Shown: one piece after another, positions 17,771-31,400 of the stretch
How positions within the stretch are numbered: the stretch's first letter is position 1
Layout of the letters: the number at the start of each line of letters is the position of its first letter
Assembly (NCBI RefSeq): GCF_027744825.2
Contig: NC_071348.1
Coordinates: forward strand, 19,253,563 to 19,317,562
DNA from: Synchiropus splendidus
Lineage: Eukaryota; Chordata; Actinopteri; Syngnathiformes; Callionymidae
Direction of reading: 5' to 3'
Length of the DNA stretch: 64,000 bases
Position numbers and translations under genes: made by a program
Notes under the pieces: model-generated
The model's input: the letters and a program-made list of their open reading frames with translations, nothing else
Told to the model about the DNA's origin: nothing
The model's database searches: none

Positions 17771-18626
17771 AAAACGTTGTATCAAAAACTTTGCATCTGT
17801 AACAGGTCTGAATACTGTGACCTTGTCTACAGTTAAAAAGTGGTGTCTCAATGTGGTTAGTAGAACGCCGTCTGAAACAAAATGCGGACAGAGTCACACA
17901 AGGCTTCCACATGTGTCGATGGTGAGAAAAGTAATCCAAGGGATTCTTTTTTTTTTCATTGTGGTAACCCAGACCACAATTAGATGTCTTTCTGACACCA
18001 TCTGATCACTCACAAACATGTCACTTTGTCATACGACAAGTGTTAGACATCATGAACGACATGCATAATTGCTTTTCATCTGAATGTATAATTCTGCCAT
18101 TAAACCTTTTGGCTAGTGTTGAGAAATAATAAAACCTTACTTTTTACCAAACACCGTTATTCACCACAAGCAAACTGAACTCCACACAACTCAATCACCC
18201 GTGCCATGTCAACGTCGGTTGTCAGTATTAGCTTACAAGCGCCACATCCACACAGAGCGAACTCAACGCACGAAGGAAAAACAGTATACTTAAAAATTGA
18301 GTCACCATCCTCACACTCAGACCCCAAATCAGTCAATCCGATGTGGAACAAACATTATAAAACAATGGATTTGACTAACCTGAAACTAAATGTAGACAGA
18401 TTCACACGAGGCTTCCACATTTGGCGATGGGAAGAAAAGTAATGAAAAAAAGTGTCACTTCCTATTTACCCACACATCTTCAATGCCCAACCTCTGTCCT
18501 ATCCTGCTCTCTACTGACCTAATTATATACCTGCCGGTTAATCAACTCCATGCTGAACAATTAAATGACATCTAACACACAATCTGTGACCACACATAAG
18601 TGGGCGTCACACTAGAAAGGCTCTTT
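17771..18626. other. Unassigned flank with a 64-bp direct repeat pair
   Basis: 17872-17935 and 18380-18443 are about 80% alike: both read CTGAAAC, ...GACAGA..., AGGCTTCCACAT, CGATGG and AAAAGTAAT. Between them are short open frames on both strands without recognisable motifs. The pair could be the remains of terminal repeats of a small element of about 570 bp. Confidence 0.45.
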
Positions 18627-19140
18627 TTCCTATAGTTGTGCGTGATATTTTCATGTTCAGAGGCTATTCCGATCAGTGAGTGAACAGTGCAGAAAATGCC
18701 TTTTCAGCCCGTCAAAAGCTGGGTTTCAGACCACAAAAAAAAAGTTAACCACCAGAAATACCGTTCAGAAATGTAGGTTTAGTGTTGAATATACAAAAAA
18801 GAGTGTTTATCCTATTGTTGCAGATGAAATTTTCATGTTGTGAGGAATCCCAGAGCAGTGAGTGAAGAGAGGAGAAAAAGTGTATTCAGCCCGAGAGAAG
18901 CTGAGTTTCTGACCAAGAAAAAAAAAAAAAGTTGATAACCCCCTGAAATACAGTTCCGAAAAGTAGGTTTAGTGTTTATTATACAAGAAAGAGTGTTTCT
19001 CCTATAGTTGCATGAGAAATTTTCCTGTTCACAGGCATCCCAGAGCAGTGAATAAACAGTGCATAAAATGCATTTTAAGCCAAAGGAAAGGTAGTTTACA
19101 GACCGACAAAAATAAAATTATTGACAACCCTCTAAAAACA
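18627..19140 (+). repeat. Diverged satellite monomers at the array edge
   Basis: Three monomers are marked by CCTATAGTTGTGCGTG (18627), CCTATTGTTGCAGATG (18810) and CCTATAGTTGCATGAG (18999), each followed by a TTTTCATGTT-like segment. The spacings are 183 and 189 bp. They resemble the inverted monomers at 9400-9745 more than the bulk of the array. Confidence 0.85.
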
Positions 19141-22100
19141 CTTCAGACAGCTTAGATTTGTTCTGTAACTACTAGAAAACCCCTTTCTGCTATAGTGGAA
19201 TGTGAAAATGTCATATTCTGAAGCGTCCCTGAGTAGTTGTGGCAGAATGCAGAAAACGGGTTTTCAGCCTGAGATAAGGTGGGTCTCGGAACGCCAAACA
19301 TAAAAATGTTGATAACTTTCGAAAAGCACTTCAGACAGCTTAGATTTGTGCTGCAACTGCTAGAATGACCCTTTCTGCTATAGTGGGAGGTCAAAAGCTT
19401 CCCTGAGAAGTTATGGCACAATGCACAAAACGCGTTATCAGCCTGAGATAAGGAGGGTTTCGGAACACCAAACATAAAAATGTTGATAGCTTTCGAAAAA
19501 CACTTCAGACAGCTTAGATTTGATGTGCAACTACTCGAAAGACCCTTTCTGCTATAATGGTAGGTGAAAATTTCATGTTCTGAAGCTTCCCTGAGAAGTA
19601 ATGGCACAACGCACAAAACGCTTTTTCAGCCTGAGATAAGGGGCGTTTCGGAACGCCAAACATAAAAATGTTGATAGCTTTGGTAAAACACTCCAGACAG
19701 CATAGATTTGATGTGGAATTTATAGAAAGACCCTTTCTGCTATAGTGGGAGGTGAAATTTTCATGTTCTGAAGCTTCCCTGCAAAGTTATGGCACAATGC
19801 AGAAAACGCGTTTTCAGCCTGAGATAAGGTGAGTTCCGGAACGCCTAACACAAAAATATTGATAAGTTTGGAAAAACACTTCAGACAGCTTAGATTTTAT
19901 GTGCAACTACTAGAAACACGCTTTCTGCTATAGTGGGTGGCGATAATTTCATGTTCTGAAGCTTCCCTGCAAAGTTATGGCACAATGCAGAATTCGCGTT
20001 TTCAGCCTGAGATAAGGTCGATTCCAGAACGCCAAACATAAAAATGTTGATAACTTTGGAAAAACACTTCAGACAGCTTAGATTTGATGTGCAACTACTA
20101 GAAAGACCCTTTCTGCTATAGTGGGATGTGAAAATTTCATGTTCTGAAGCTTCCCTGCAAAGTTATGGCACAACGCAGAAAACGCATTTTAAAACTGAGA
20201 TAAGGTGGGTTCTTGAACGCCAAACATAAAAATGTTGATAACTTTCGAAAAACACTTCAGACAGCTTAGATTTGATGTGCAACTACTACAAAGACCCTTT
20301 CTGCTATAGTGGGAGGTGAAAATTTCATGTACTGAAGCTTCCCTGCAAAGTCATGGCACAACGCAGAAAACGCGTTTTCAGCCTGAGATAAGGTCGATTC
20401 CGGAACACCAAACATAAAAAAGTTGACAACTTTGGAAAAACACTTCAGACAGCTTACGTTTGATGTGCAACTACTAGAAAGACCCTTTCTGCTATAGTGG
20501 TAGGTGAAAATTTCATGTTCTGAAGCTTCCCTGCAAAGTCATGGCACAATGCTGAAAATGCGTTTTCAGCCTGAGATAAGGTGGGTTCCGGAACGCCAAA
20601 CATAAAAATGTTGATAACTTTGGAAAAACAATTCAGACAGCTTAGATTTGATGTGCAACTACTAGAAAGACCCTTTCTGCTATAGTGGGTGGTGATAATT
20701 TCATGTTCTGAAGTTTACCTGCAAAGTTATGGCACAATGCAGAAAAAGCGTTTTCAGCCTGAGATAAGGTCGATTCCAGAACACCCAACATAAAAATGTT
20801 GATGACTTTGGAAAAACACTTCAGACAACTTAGATTTGATGTGCAACTACTAGAAAGACCCTTTCTGCTATTGTGGGATGTGAAATTTTCATGTTCTGAA
20901 GCTTCCCTGCAAAGTTATGGCACAATGCAGAAAACACGTTTTCAGCCTGAGATAAGGTGGGTTCTTGAACGCCAAACATAAAAATGTTGATAACTTTCGA
21001 AAAACACTTCAGACAGCTTAGATTTGATGTGCAACTACTACAAAGACCCTTTCTGCTATAGTGGGAGGTGAAAATTTCATGTTCTGAAGCTTCCCTGCAA
21101 AGTCATGGCACAACGCAGAAAACGCGTTTTCAGCCTGAGATAAGGTCGATTCCAGAACGCCAAACATAAAAATGATGATAACTTTGGAAAAACACTTCAG
21201 ACAGCTTAGATTTGATGTGCAACTACTAGAAAGACCCTTTCTGCTATAGTGGGATGTGAAATTTTCATGTTCTGAAGCTTCCCTGCAAAGTTATGGCACA
21301 ATGCAGAAAACGTGTTTTCATCGTGCGATAAGGTGGGTTCCGGAACGCCAAACATAAAAATGTTAATAACTTTGGAAAAACAATTCAGACAGCTTAGATT
21401 TGATGTGCAACTACGAGAAAGACCCTTTCTGCTATAGTGGGTGGTGATCATTTCATGTTCTGAAGCTTCCCTGCAAAGTTATGGCACAATGCGTAAAACA
21501 CGTTTTCAGCCTGAGATAAGGTCGATTCCGGAACGCCAAACATAAAAATGTTGATAACTTTGGAAAAACACTTCAGAGAGCTTAGATTTGATGTGCAACT
21601 ACTAGAAAGACCCTTTCTGCGATAGTGAGAGGTGAAAATTTCCTGTTCTGAAGCTTCCCTGCAAAGTTATGGCACAATGCAGAAAACGCGTTTTCAGCCT
21701 GAGATAAGGTGGGTTCCGGAACGCCTAACACAAAAATATTGACAAGTTTGGAAAAACACTTCAGACAGCTTAGATTTGATGTGCAACTACTAGAAAGACC
21801 CTTTCTGCTATTGTGGGATGTGAAATTTTCATGTTCTGAAGCTTCCCTGCAAAGTTATGGCACAATGCAGAAAACACGTTTTCAGCCTGAGATAAGGAGG
21901 GTTCCGGTACGCCAAACATAAAAATGTTGATAACTTTGGGAAAACACTTCAGACATCTTAGATTTGATGTGCAATTTCAAGAAAGACCCTTTCTGCTATA
22001 GTGGGTGGTGATAATTTCATGTTCTGAAGCTTCCCTCCGAAGTTATGGCACAATGCAGAATTCGCGTTTTCAGCCTGAGATAAGGTCGATTCCAGAACGC

Positions 22101-23910
22101 CAAACATAAAAATGTTGATAACTTTGGAAAAACACTTCAGACAGCTTAGATTTGATGTGCAACTACTAGAAAGACCCTTTCTGCTATAGTGGGATGTGAA
22201 AATTTCATGTTCTGAAGCTTCCCTGCAAAGTTATGGCACAACGCAGAAAACGCATTTTAAAACTGAGATAAGGTGGGTTCTTGAACGCCAAACATAAAAA
22301 TGTTGATAACTTTCGAAAAACACTTCAGACAGCTCAGATTTGATGTGCAACTACTACAAAGACCCTTTCTGCTATAGTGGGAGGTGAAAATTTCATGTTC
22401 TGAAGCTTCCCTGCAAAGTCATGGCACAATGCTGAAAATGCGTTTTCAGCCTGAGATAAGGTGGGTTCCGGAACGCCAAACATAAAAATGTTGATAACTT
22501 TGGAAAAACAATTCAGACATCTTAGATTTGATGTGCAATTTCTAGAAAGACCCTTTCTGCTATAGTGGGTGGTGATAATTTCATGTTCTGAAGCTTCCCT
22601 CCGAAGTTATGGCACAATGCAGAATTCGCGTTTTCAGCCTGAGATAAGGTCGATTCCAGAACGCCAAACATAAAAATGATGATAACTTTGGAAAAACACT
22701 TCAGACAGCTTAGATTTGATGTGCAACTACTAGAAAGACCCTTTCTGCTATAGTGGGATGTGAAATTTTCATGTTCTGAAGCTTCCCTGCAAAGTTATGG
22801 CACAATGCAGAAAACGTGTTTTCATCGTGCGATAAGGTGGGTTCCGGAACGCCAAACATAAAAATGTTAATAACTTTGGAAAAACAATTCAGACAGCTTA
22901 GATTTGATGTGCAACTACGAGAAAGACCCTTTCTGCTATAGTGGGTGGTGATAATTTCATGTTCTGAAGCTTCCCTGCAAAGTTATGGCACAATGCGTAA
23001 AACACGTTTTCAGCCTGAGATAAGGTCGATTCTGGAACGCCAAACATAAAAATGTTGATAACTTTGGAAAAACACTTCAGAGAGCTTAGATTTGATGTGC
23101 AACTACTAGAAAGACCCTTTCTGCAATAGTGAGAGGTGAAAATTTCATGTTCTGAAGCTTTCCTGCAAAGTTATGGCACAATGCAGAAAACGCGTTTTCA
23201 GCCTGAGATAAGGTGGGTTCCGGAACGCCTAACAGAAAATATTGATAAGTTTGGAAAAACACTTCAGACAGCTTAGATTTTATGTGCAACTACTAGAAAC
23301 ACGCTTTCTGCTATAATGGGTGGTGATAATTTCATGTTCTGAAGCTTCCCTGCAAAGTTATGGCACAATGCAGAAAACACGTTTTCAGCCTGAGATAAGG
23401 AGGGTTCCGGTACGCCAAACATAAAAATGTTGATAACTTTGGGAAAACACTTCAGACATCTTAGATTTGATGTGCAATTTCTAGAAAGACCCTTTCTGCT
23501 ATAGTGGGTGGTGATAATTTCATGTTCTGAAGCTTCCCTCCGAAGTTATGGCACAATGCAGAATTCGCGTTTTCAGCCTGAGATAAGGTCGATTCCAGAA
23601 CGCCAAACATAAAAATGATGATAACTTTGGAAAAACAATTCAGACAGCTTAGATTTGATGTGCAACTACTAGAAAGACCCTTTCTGCTATAGTGGGATGT
23701 GAAATTTTCATGTTCTGAAGCTTCCCTGCAAAGTTATGGCACAATGCAGAAAACGTGTTTTCATCGTGCGATAAGGTGGGTTCCGGAACGCCAAACATAA
23801 AAATGTTAATAACTTTGGAAAAACAATTCAGACAGCTTAGATTTGATGTGCAACTACGAGAAAGACCCTTTCTGCAATAGTGAGAGGTGAAAATTTCATG
23901 TTCTGAAGCT
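19141..23910 (+). repeat. 188-bp satellite array 1, about 25 monomers
   Basis: These are head-to-tail monomers with GTTGATAACTTTGG, CAGACAGCTTAGATTTGATG, CTAGAAAGACCCTTTCTGCT, TTCATGTTCTGAAGCTTCCC, AAAACGCGTTTTCAGCC and TTCCGGAACGCC in constant order. Subtypes with GGTGGGTTC and GGTCGATTC alternate over much of 19800-23900. A variant carrying GCAGAATTCGCG recurs. The array stops abruptly at 23910 inside a monomer, where the duplicated non-satellite DNA begins. Confidence 0.97.
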
Positions 23911-26900
23911 CTCTCCCGTGACTGCGACCAGACCTCAGTCCTGCCTGAAGTTTCCGTGGTCCATATCCAAATTATGAGCGGACCTCCAATCCTGGGGCGT
24001 CCCTTCAAAACATGGCTACTTCAAGGCTAGCAGGCAGTCCCCTGCCCCCCCTAAGTGCAGTTCACTATTTGAAATGCTAAAGCACCCGCAACACTCAAAG
24101 CATATAATGCCAAATGGATGTGGACTGCCGTCTGTTGGGTAAACATCCACTGCTAGTCCAATTCAATCCGGACTATTCCCGGCGCATTTCTGACACTCCA
24201 CTGGCACTAGGACCGCACGTGGTCAGGTACGGAGCTTAATTGGTGGAGGGTTTGGAGTTATGGGCCAGCGTTCCCTCTCACTCAGCCGTCATGCACGATG
24301 CTCGATGCCCTCGTCCCTGGAGCTTGACCTCCCCCCTGAGGAGTGACCATCCCACCCGGCACTGACAGAGCCACCATCGCGCAGTAGAATGGTGAATGGT
24401 GTCCGCAAACAGCTCATAGCGCTTGAGAACATCATCGCGCTCTTTATGAGCTCCGTGGACTCCACCAGAGATTTTGGAGACACAACAGTCGCCGGCTGGG
24501 GGGAACACCGTATAATTGCCGGGCTGATCATCGCCGCTCCTCTCGGAGAGACCAGTCGACTGCTCTCACCTCTGCCCCCTCCAAAAGCGTAGGAAGAACT
24601 TTTTATCTACAAGTATGCATCTAAACCAAAGTCTAACTTGAAAAATAATAAGATGCATTTCTTTGGTATCGGGTCTGTCTCTTCTCTGCCCAAAATTAGG
24701 GTTTATCAGCCGCCATGTTCTCTTCCGGTTCCAGTGAGTCCAAACTCCGGCTTCTAAACTTTGTTTTTGTTTGACATCGTCTCAGGAGACCAAGCAGAAT
24801 AGTAACGGTCTCTCTGCCTCTTTATCCCTGATGCCAGAACTGTCCCTGGGGAAGTTTCTGGAGCCAAGAAGTTATGTCTTTCCCCAGATTCACCATAATA
24901 AGAAGCACAGGCGTCAAATAACTCTTTCCCGTCTCACAACAGATCCCGGTTCCAGCCAAAAGTCAGGGAAGTTTCAATTCAGCTATTGACTCTTCTTATT
25001 GCTCAGACACGCCAGTTTCCAGCAGGGGTCGCCACAGGACCGTGAAAGCCACCACTTCAGAGGATCACTCAGTAGGTGCTATTTGCCAGACCTGCTCTGT
25101 TCTCAGCTCCCTCGTGCGATGTCTGATGTGATGTCTGTCTGTTATTCTGTTCTCTGCAGCCCTCCAATCCTCTCAGAGGCAAGCAGGACATCGTCATCTA
25201 CAGAGTCATCTCTTTCTGAGGATGATTGGGCCAGTCCCTCGGGTCTCCATCTTAGGAGAATTGCAGTGTCAGATCAAGGTACACTGCAAGTTTGGGGAAC
25301 CGAATTCCTCTGACGGCTCAGATGACAAAAGCGAGTCTGTTTTTGACAAACCAGACTTGAAGTCACCAGAGGAGAGGGCGCAGAGCACCAACGACCCTTT
25401 CGTCCTTGACCTGCCCTGGAGGCCAGATCCGCTCCTGTGCTCAGGGCGCCTGTCTCCTCACCTCCACATATGGATTGAGAAAATAAACGGTCATTGACAC
25501 GCCCTTCAGCTTCACAGTCAACCCCCAGGTTCTGCGTCACCACATGGACCTGAGTGAACTCAGAGAACGAGCGGTCATGTCTGATGGAGGAGGACCGCGA
25601 TCTCCTGTCAAAGGAAATAATCGAGCTACTGCCAAAGCGATCCTCCTACACTGGGTTTTACTCCGGGTTCTTTCTGGAACCCAAGAAGACAGGAGAGAGG
25701 AGACCTGTTCTGGATCTCAGTCTCCTCAACCAATTCATGATCAGACAGCGGTTCCGGACTACCAGCAGATTCCTGGAGTGAATCATAGTGTGAGAGTGTA
25801 TGACCTCCATAGATCTTGCAGACGTCTACTTCCACAACACGGTCTCTAGTGTCTAGGGCCTCGTTTTTTGTGTGCATGGAGGAGTGGCTCGAACTACGAA
25901 GGAGAGAGAGTCTGCCGATTATGACGTACTTGGACTGCTGGTTGATTCTAGCCAGAGTCCAAACAGGAGTCATGAGCGCACACCAGCTTAGCAGAAGGGG
26001 TCTTTCTAGTAGCTGCAGAACAAATTCAATTGCAAATTCAATTTTTATGTTTGTTGGTCTGAAAGCTACAGGTCCCTCGGGCTGAAAACCCATTTTCTGC
26101 ACTGTTCACTCACTGCTCAGCGAAGCCTCAGAACATGAAAATTTCACCTGCAACTATAGCGAAAAAACTATTTAGAGTATATTCAACAGTAAACCTCTGC
26201 AAATAGAGCGCTGCGACTGGCCTACAAGCAGTCGAACCGTTCCACATTTTCTTCTTCCAAGCCATGGAATGAGTTTGACGAGTGCCAGGCGCTGCTATGA
26301 GTTGGATCTGTAGACTGTGTTCCCAGACTTGGTTGAGTTCCGTATGGTGGAGTCAGGTTCCTGCTTGATCTTCTCCTGCGCCTCATGTCATCCGCCAAAG
26401 ATGGGTCGTATCGAAGTTGACTTCGATACGACCCTCTCTCTCCACCAGAAGCTCAAAAATCATCCCTCTTCACTAACGGCCAGCTGGCGTTGGATGGCGA
26501 GACCACATACAGATCACGACCGCATGTTGTCTGCCCACAACTGGAAGAAATCTGGACTATTCCCGGCGCGGTTCTGACACTCCACTGGCACTAGGACCGC
26601 ACTTGGTCAGGTACGGAGCTTACTGCCACGTGGAGGGTTTGGATTGGCAGTGCGGCGTTCCGGCTCACTCAGTCGTCATGCACAATGCCTGATGCGTTCG
26701 CCCCGGGATCTCGACCTCTCCTCTGAGGAATGACCATCCCAACCACCTCTGACAGAGCCACCATAGCGCAGAGGAATGGTGTTTACGCCGTCGGCAACCA
26801 GCTCATAGTGCTTGAGAACATCATCGCGCTCTTTATGAGCTCCGTGGACAGGCTCATCCATCGCAGAACCTCTCTCACTCTCCCAGAAATGTTGGAATTT

Positions 26901-27953
26901 CAACAGTCCGTCAGCCTGGTGCTCTGCTCGTGGCGCCTACTCCACACACAGCCGCTGCCCAGGGGGGAACACCGTCGCTGTTCGAAGGGGCAGGGTGACC
27001 CTAGCAATCCAAATCATAGCCGTGCTGATCATCGTTACACCTCTTGGAGAGACCAGTCGGCTGCTCTCACCTCTGCTCACTCTAAAAGCTTAGGAAGAAA
27101 ACGTTGTATCAAAAACTTTGCATCTGTAACAGGTCTGAATACTGTGACCTTGTCTACAGTTAAAAAGTGGTGTCTCAATGTGGTTAGTAGAACGCCGTCT
27201 GAAACAAAATGCGGACAGAGTCACACAAGGCTTCCACATGTGTCGATGGTGAGAAAAGTAATCCAAGGGATTCTTTTTTTTTTCATTGTGGTAACCCAGA
27301 CCACAATTAGATGTCTTTCTGACACCATCTGATCACTCACAAACATGTCACTTTGTCATACGACAAGTGTTAGACATCATGAACGACATGCATAATTGCT
27401 TTTCATCTGAATGTATAATTCTGCCATTAAACCTTTTGGCTAGTGTTGAGAAATAATAAAACCTTACTTTTTACCAAACACCGTTATTCACCACAAGCAA
27501 ACTGAACTCCACACAACTCAATCACCCGTGCCATGTCAACGTCGGTTGTCAGTATTAGCTTACAAGCGCCACATCCACACAGAGCGAACTCAACGCACGA
27601 AGGAAAAACAGTATACTTAAAAATTGAGTCACCATCCTCACACTCAGACCCCAAATCAGTCAATCCGATGTGGAACAAACATTATAAAACAATGGATTTG
27701 ACTAACCTGAAACTAAATGTAGACAGATTCACACGAGGCTTCCACATTTGGCGATGGGAAGAAAAGTAATGAAAAAAAGTGTCACTTCCTATTTACCCAC
27801 ACATCTTCAATGCCCAACCTCTGTCCTATCCTGCTCTCTACTGACCTAATTATATACCTGCCGGTTAATCAACTCCATGCTGAACAATTAAATGACATCT
27901 AACACACAATCTGTGACCACACATAAGTGGGCGTCACACTAGAAAGGCTCTTT
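23911..27953 (+). repeat. Island of duplicated non-satellite DNA inside the array
   Basis: This is a near-exact repeat of 14584-18626, shifted by 9327 bases. It carries module M2 (23911-25133), the conserved ORF fragment (24389-24592), DIRS RT fragments (25544-25987), the inverted satellite monomer (25990-26202), the hairpin (26403-26434), module M4 (26557-27097) and the 64-bp repeat pair (27199-27262, 27707-27770). All lesions seen in the first copy are present here too. Confidence 0.95.
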
Positions 27954-28468
27954 TTCCTATAGTTGTGCGTGATATTTTCATGTTCAGAGGCTATTCCGAT
28001 CAGTGAGTGAACAGTGCAGAAAATGCCTTTTCAGCCCGTCAAAAGCTGGGTTTCAGACCACAAAAAAAAAGTTAACCACCAGAAATACCGTTCAGAAATG
28101 TAGGTTTAGTGTTGAATATACAAAAAAGAGTGTTTATCCTATTGTTGCAGATGAAATTTTCATGTTGTGAGGAATCCCAGAGCAGTGAGTGAAGAGAGGA
28201 GAAAAAGTGTATTCAGCCCGAGAGAAGCTGAGTTTCTGACCAAGAAAAAAAAAAAAAAGTTGATAACCCCCTGAAATACAGTTCCGAAAAGTAGGTTTAG
28301 TGTTTATTATACAAGAAAGAGTGTTTCTCCTATAGTTGCATGAGAAATTTTCCTGTTCACAGGCATCCCAGAGCAGTGAATAAACAGTGCATAAAATGCA
28401 TTTTAAGCCAAAGGAAAGGTAGTTTACAGACCGACAAAAATAAAATTATTGACAACCCTCTAAAAACA
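27954..28468 (+). repeat. Diverged satellite monomers, duplicated edge
   Basis: This is the copy of 18627-19140, with 14 instead of 13 A in the homopolymer at 28245-28258. Confidence 0.9.
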
Positions 28469-31400
28469 CTTCAGACAGCTTAGATTTGTTCTGTAACTAC
28501 TAGAAAACCCCTTTCTGCTATAGTGGAATGTGAAAATGTCATATTCTGAAGCGTCCCTGAGTAGTTGTGGCAGAATGCAGAAAACGGGTTTTCAGCCTGA
28601 GATAAGGTGGGTCTCGGAACGCCAAACATAAAAATGTTGATAACTTTCGAAAAGCACTTCAGACAGCTTAGATTTGTGCTGCAACTGCTAGAATGACCCT
28701 TTCTGCTATAGTGGGAGGTCAAAAGCTTCCCTGAGAAGTTATGGCACAATGCACAAAACGCGTTATCAGCCTGAGATAAGGAGTGTTTCGGAACACCAAA
28801 CATAAAAATGTTGATAGCTTTCGAAAAACACTTCAGACAGCTTAGATTTGATGTGCAACTACTCGAAAGACCCTTTCTGCTATAATGGTAGGTGAAAATT
28901 TCATGTTCTGAAGCTTCCCTGAGAAGTAATGGCACAACGCACAAAACGCTTTTTCAGCCTGAGATAAGGGGCGTTTCGGAACGCCAAACATAAAAATGTT
29001 GATAGCTTTGGTAAAACACTCCAGACAGCATAGATTTGATGTGCAATTTATAGAAAGACCCTTTCTGCTATAGTGGGAGGTGAAATTTTCATGTTCTGAA
29101 GCTTCCCTGCAAAGTTATGGCACAATGCAGAAAACGCGTTTTCAGCCTGAGATAAGGTGAGTTCCGGAACGCCTAACACAAAAATATTGATAAGTTTGGA
29201 AAAACACTTCAGACAGCTTAGATTTTATGTGCAACTACTAGAAACACGCTTTCTGCTATAGTGGGTGGCGATAATTTCATGTTCTGAAGCTTCCCTGCAA
29301 AGTTATGGCACAATGCAGAATTCGCGTTTTCAGCCTGAGATAAGGTCGATTCCAGAACGCCAAACATAAAAATGTTGATAACTTTGGAAAAACACTTCAG
29401 ACAGCTTAGATTTGATGTGCAACTACTAGAAAGACCCTTTCTGCTATAGTGGGATGTGAAAATTTCATGTTCTGAAGCTTCCCTGCAAAGTTATGGCACA
29501 ACGCAGAAAACGCATTTTAAAACTGAGATAAGGTGGGTTCTTGAACGCCAAACATAAAAATGTTGATAACTTTCGAAAAACACTTCAGACAGCTTAGATT
29601 TGATGTGCAACTACTACAAAGACCCTTTCTGCTATAGTGGGAGGTGAAAATTTCATGTTCTGAAGCTTCCCTGCAAAGTCATGGCACAACGCAGAAAACG
29701 CGTTTTCAGCCTGAGATAAGGTCGATTCCGGAACACCAAACATAAAAAAGTTGACAACTTTGGAAAAACACTTCAGACAGCTTACGTTTGATGTGCAACT
29801 ACTAGAAAGACCCTTTCTGCTATAGTGGTAGGTGAAAATTTCATGTTCTGAAGCTTCCCTGCAAAGTCATGGCACAATGCTGAAAATGCGTTTTCAGCCT
29901 GAGATAAGGTGGGTTCCGGAACGCCAAACATAAAAATGTTGATAACTTTGGAAAAACAATTCAGACAGCTTAGATTTGATGTGCAACTACTAGAAAGACC
30001 CTTTCTGCTATAGTGGGTGGTGATAATTTCATGTTCTGAAGTTTACCTGCAAAGTTATGGCACAATGCAGAAAAAGCGTTTTCAGCCTGAGATAAGGTCG
30101 ATTCCAGAACACCCAACATAAAAATGTTGATGACTTTGGAAAAACACTTCAGACAACTTAGATTTGATGTGCAACTACTAGAAAGACCCTTTCTGCTATT
30201 GTGGGATGTGAAATTTTCATGTTCTGAAGCTTCCCTGCAAAGTTATGGCACAATGCAGAAAACACGTTTTCAGCCTGAGATAAGGTGGGTTCTTGAACGC
30301 CAAACATAAAAATGTTGATAACTTTCGAAAAACACTTCAGACAGCTTAGATTTGATGTGCAACTACTACAAAGACCCTTTCTGCTATAGTGGGAGGTGAA
30401 AATTTCATGTTCTGAAGCTTCCCTGCAAAGTCATGGCACAACGCAGAAAACGCGTTTTCAGCCTGAGATAAGGTCGATTCCAGAACGCCAAACATAAAAA
30501 TGATGATAACTTTGGAAAAACAATTCAGACAGCTTAGATTTGATGTGCAACTACTAGAAAGACCCTTTCTGCTATAGTGGGATGTGAAATTTTCATGTTC
30601 TGAAGCTTCCCTGCAAAGTTATGGCACAATGCAGAAAACGTGTTTTCATCGTGCGATAAGGTGGGTTCCGGAACGCCAAACATAAAAATGTTAATAACTT
30701 TGGAAAAACAATTCAGACAGCTTAGATTTGATGTGCAACTACGAGAAAGACCCTTTCTGCTATTGTGGGTGGTGATCATTTCATGTTCTGAAGCTTCCCT
30801 GCAAAGTTATGGCACAATGCGTAAAACACGTTTTCAGCCTGAGATAAGGTCGATTCCGGAACGCCAAACATAAAAATGTTGATAACTTTGGAAAAACACT
30901 TCAGAGAGCTTAGATTTGATGTGCAACTACTAGAAAGACCCTTTCTGCGATAGTGAGAGGTGAAAATTTCCTGTTCTGAAGCTTCCCTGCAAAGTTATGG
31001 CACAATGCAGAAAACGCGTTTTCAGCCTGAGATAAGGTGGGTTCCGGAACGCCTAACACAAAAATATTGATAAGTTTGGAAAAACACTTCAGACAGCTTA
31101 GATTTGATGTGCAACTACTAGAAAGACCCTTTCTGCTATTGTGGGATGTGAAATTTTCATGTTCTGAAGCTTCCCTGCAAAGTTATGGCACAATGCAGAA
31201 AACACGTTTTCAGCCTGAGATAAGGAGGGTTCCGGTACGCCAAACATAAAAATGTTGATAACTTTGGGAAAACACTTCAGACATCTTAGATTTGATGTGC
31301 AATTTCTAGAAAGACCCTTTCTGCTATAGTGGGTGGTGATAATTTCATGTTCTGAAGCTTCCCTCCGAAGTTATGGCACAATGCAGAATTCGCGTTTTCA

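Larger units (their letters stand above)
14584..23910 (+). repeat. First copy of a nearly identical 9.33-kb tandem duplication
   Basis: This unit contains module M2, the DIRS RT fragment, one inverted satellite monomer, module M4, the flank, and satellite array 1. The next copy begins at 23911. In the non-satellite part I see only two substitutions (16085 C/T, 16956 C/T) and one A-run length change (13 versus 14 A at 18918-18930). Confidence 0.95.

Noticed and set aside
18206..18442. Open frames on both strands next to the satellite border (18157-18442)
   Set aside because: No recognisable motif, no conservation to test apart from the exact duplicate, and the frames on opposite strands overlap. 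Chance is sufficient.
20220..20260. CENP-B box-like sequence around TTTCGAAAAACACTTC in some monomers
   Set aside because: TTCG, the central A and one C fit the box pattern, but the essential GGG is missing, and many monomers have TTTGG instead of TTTCG.
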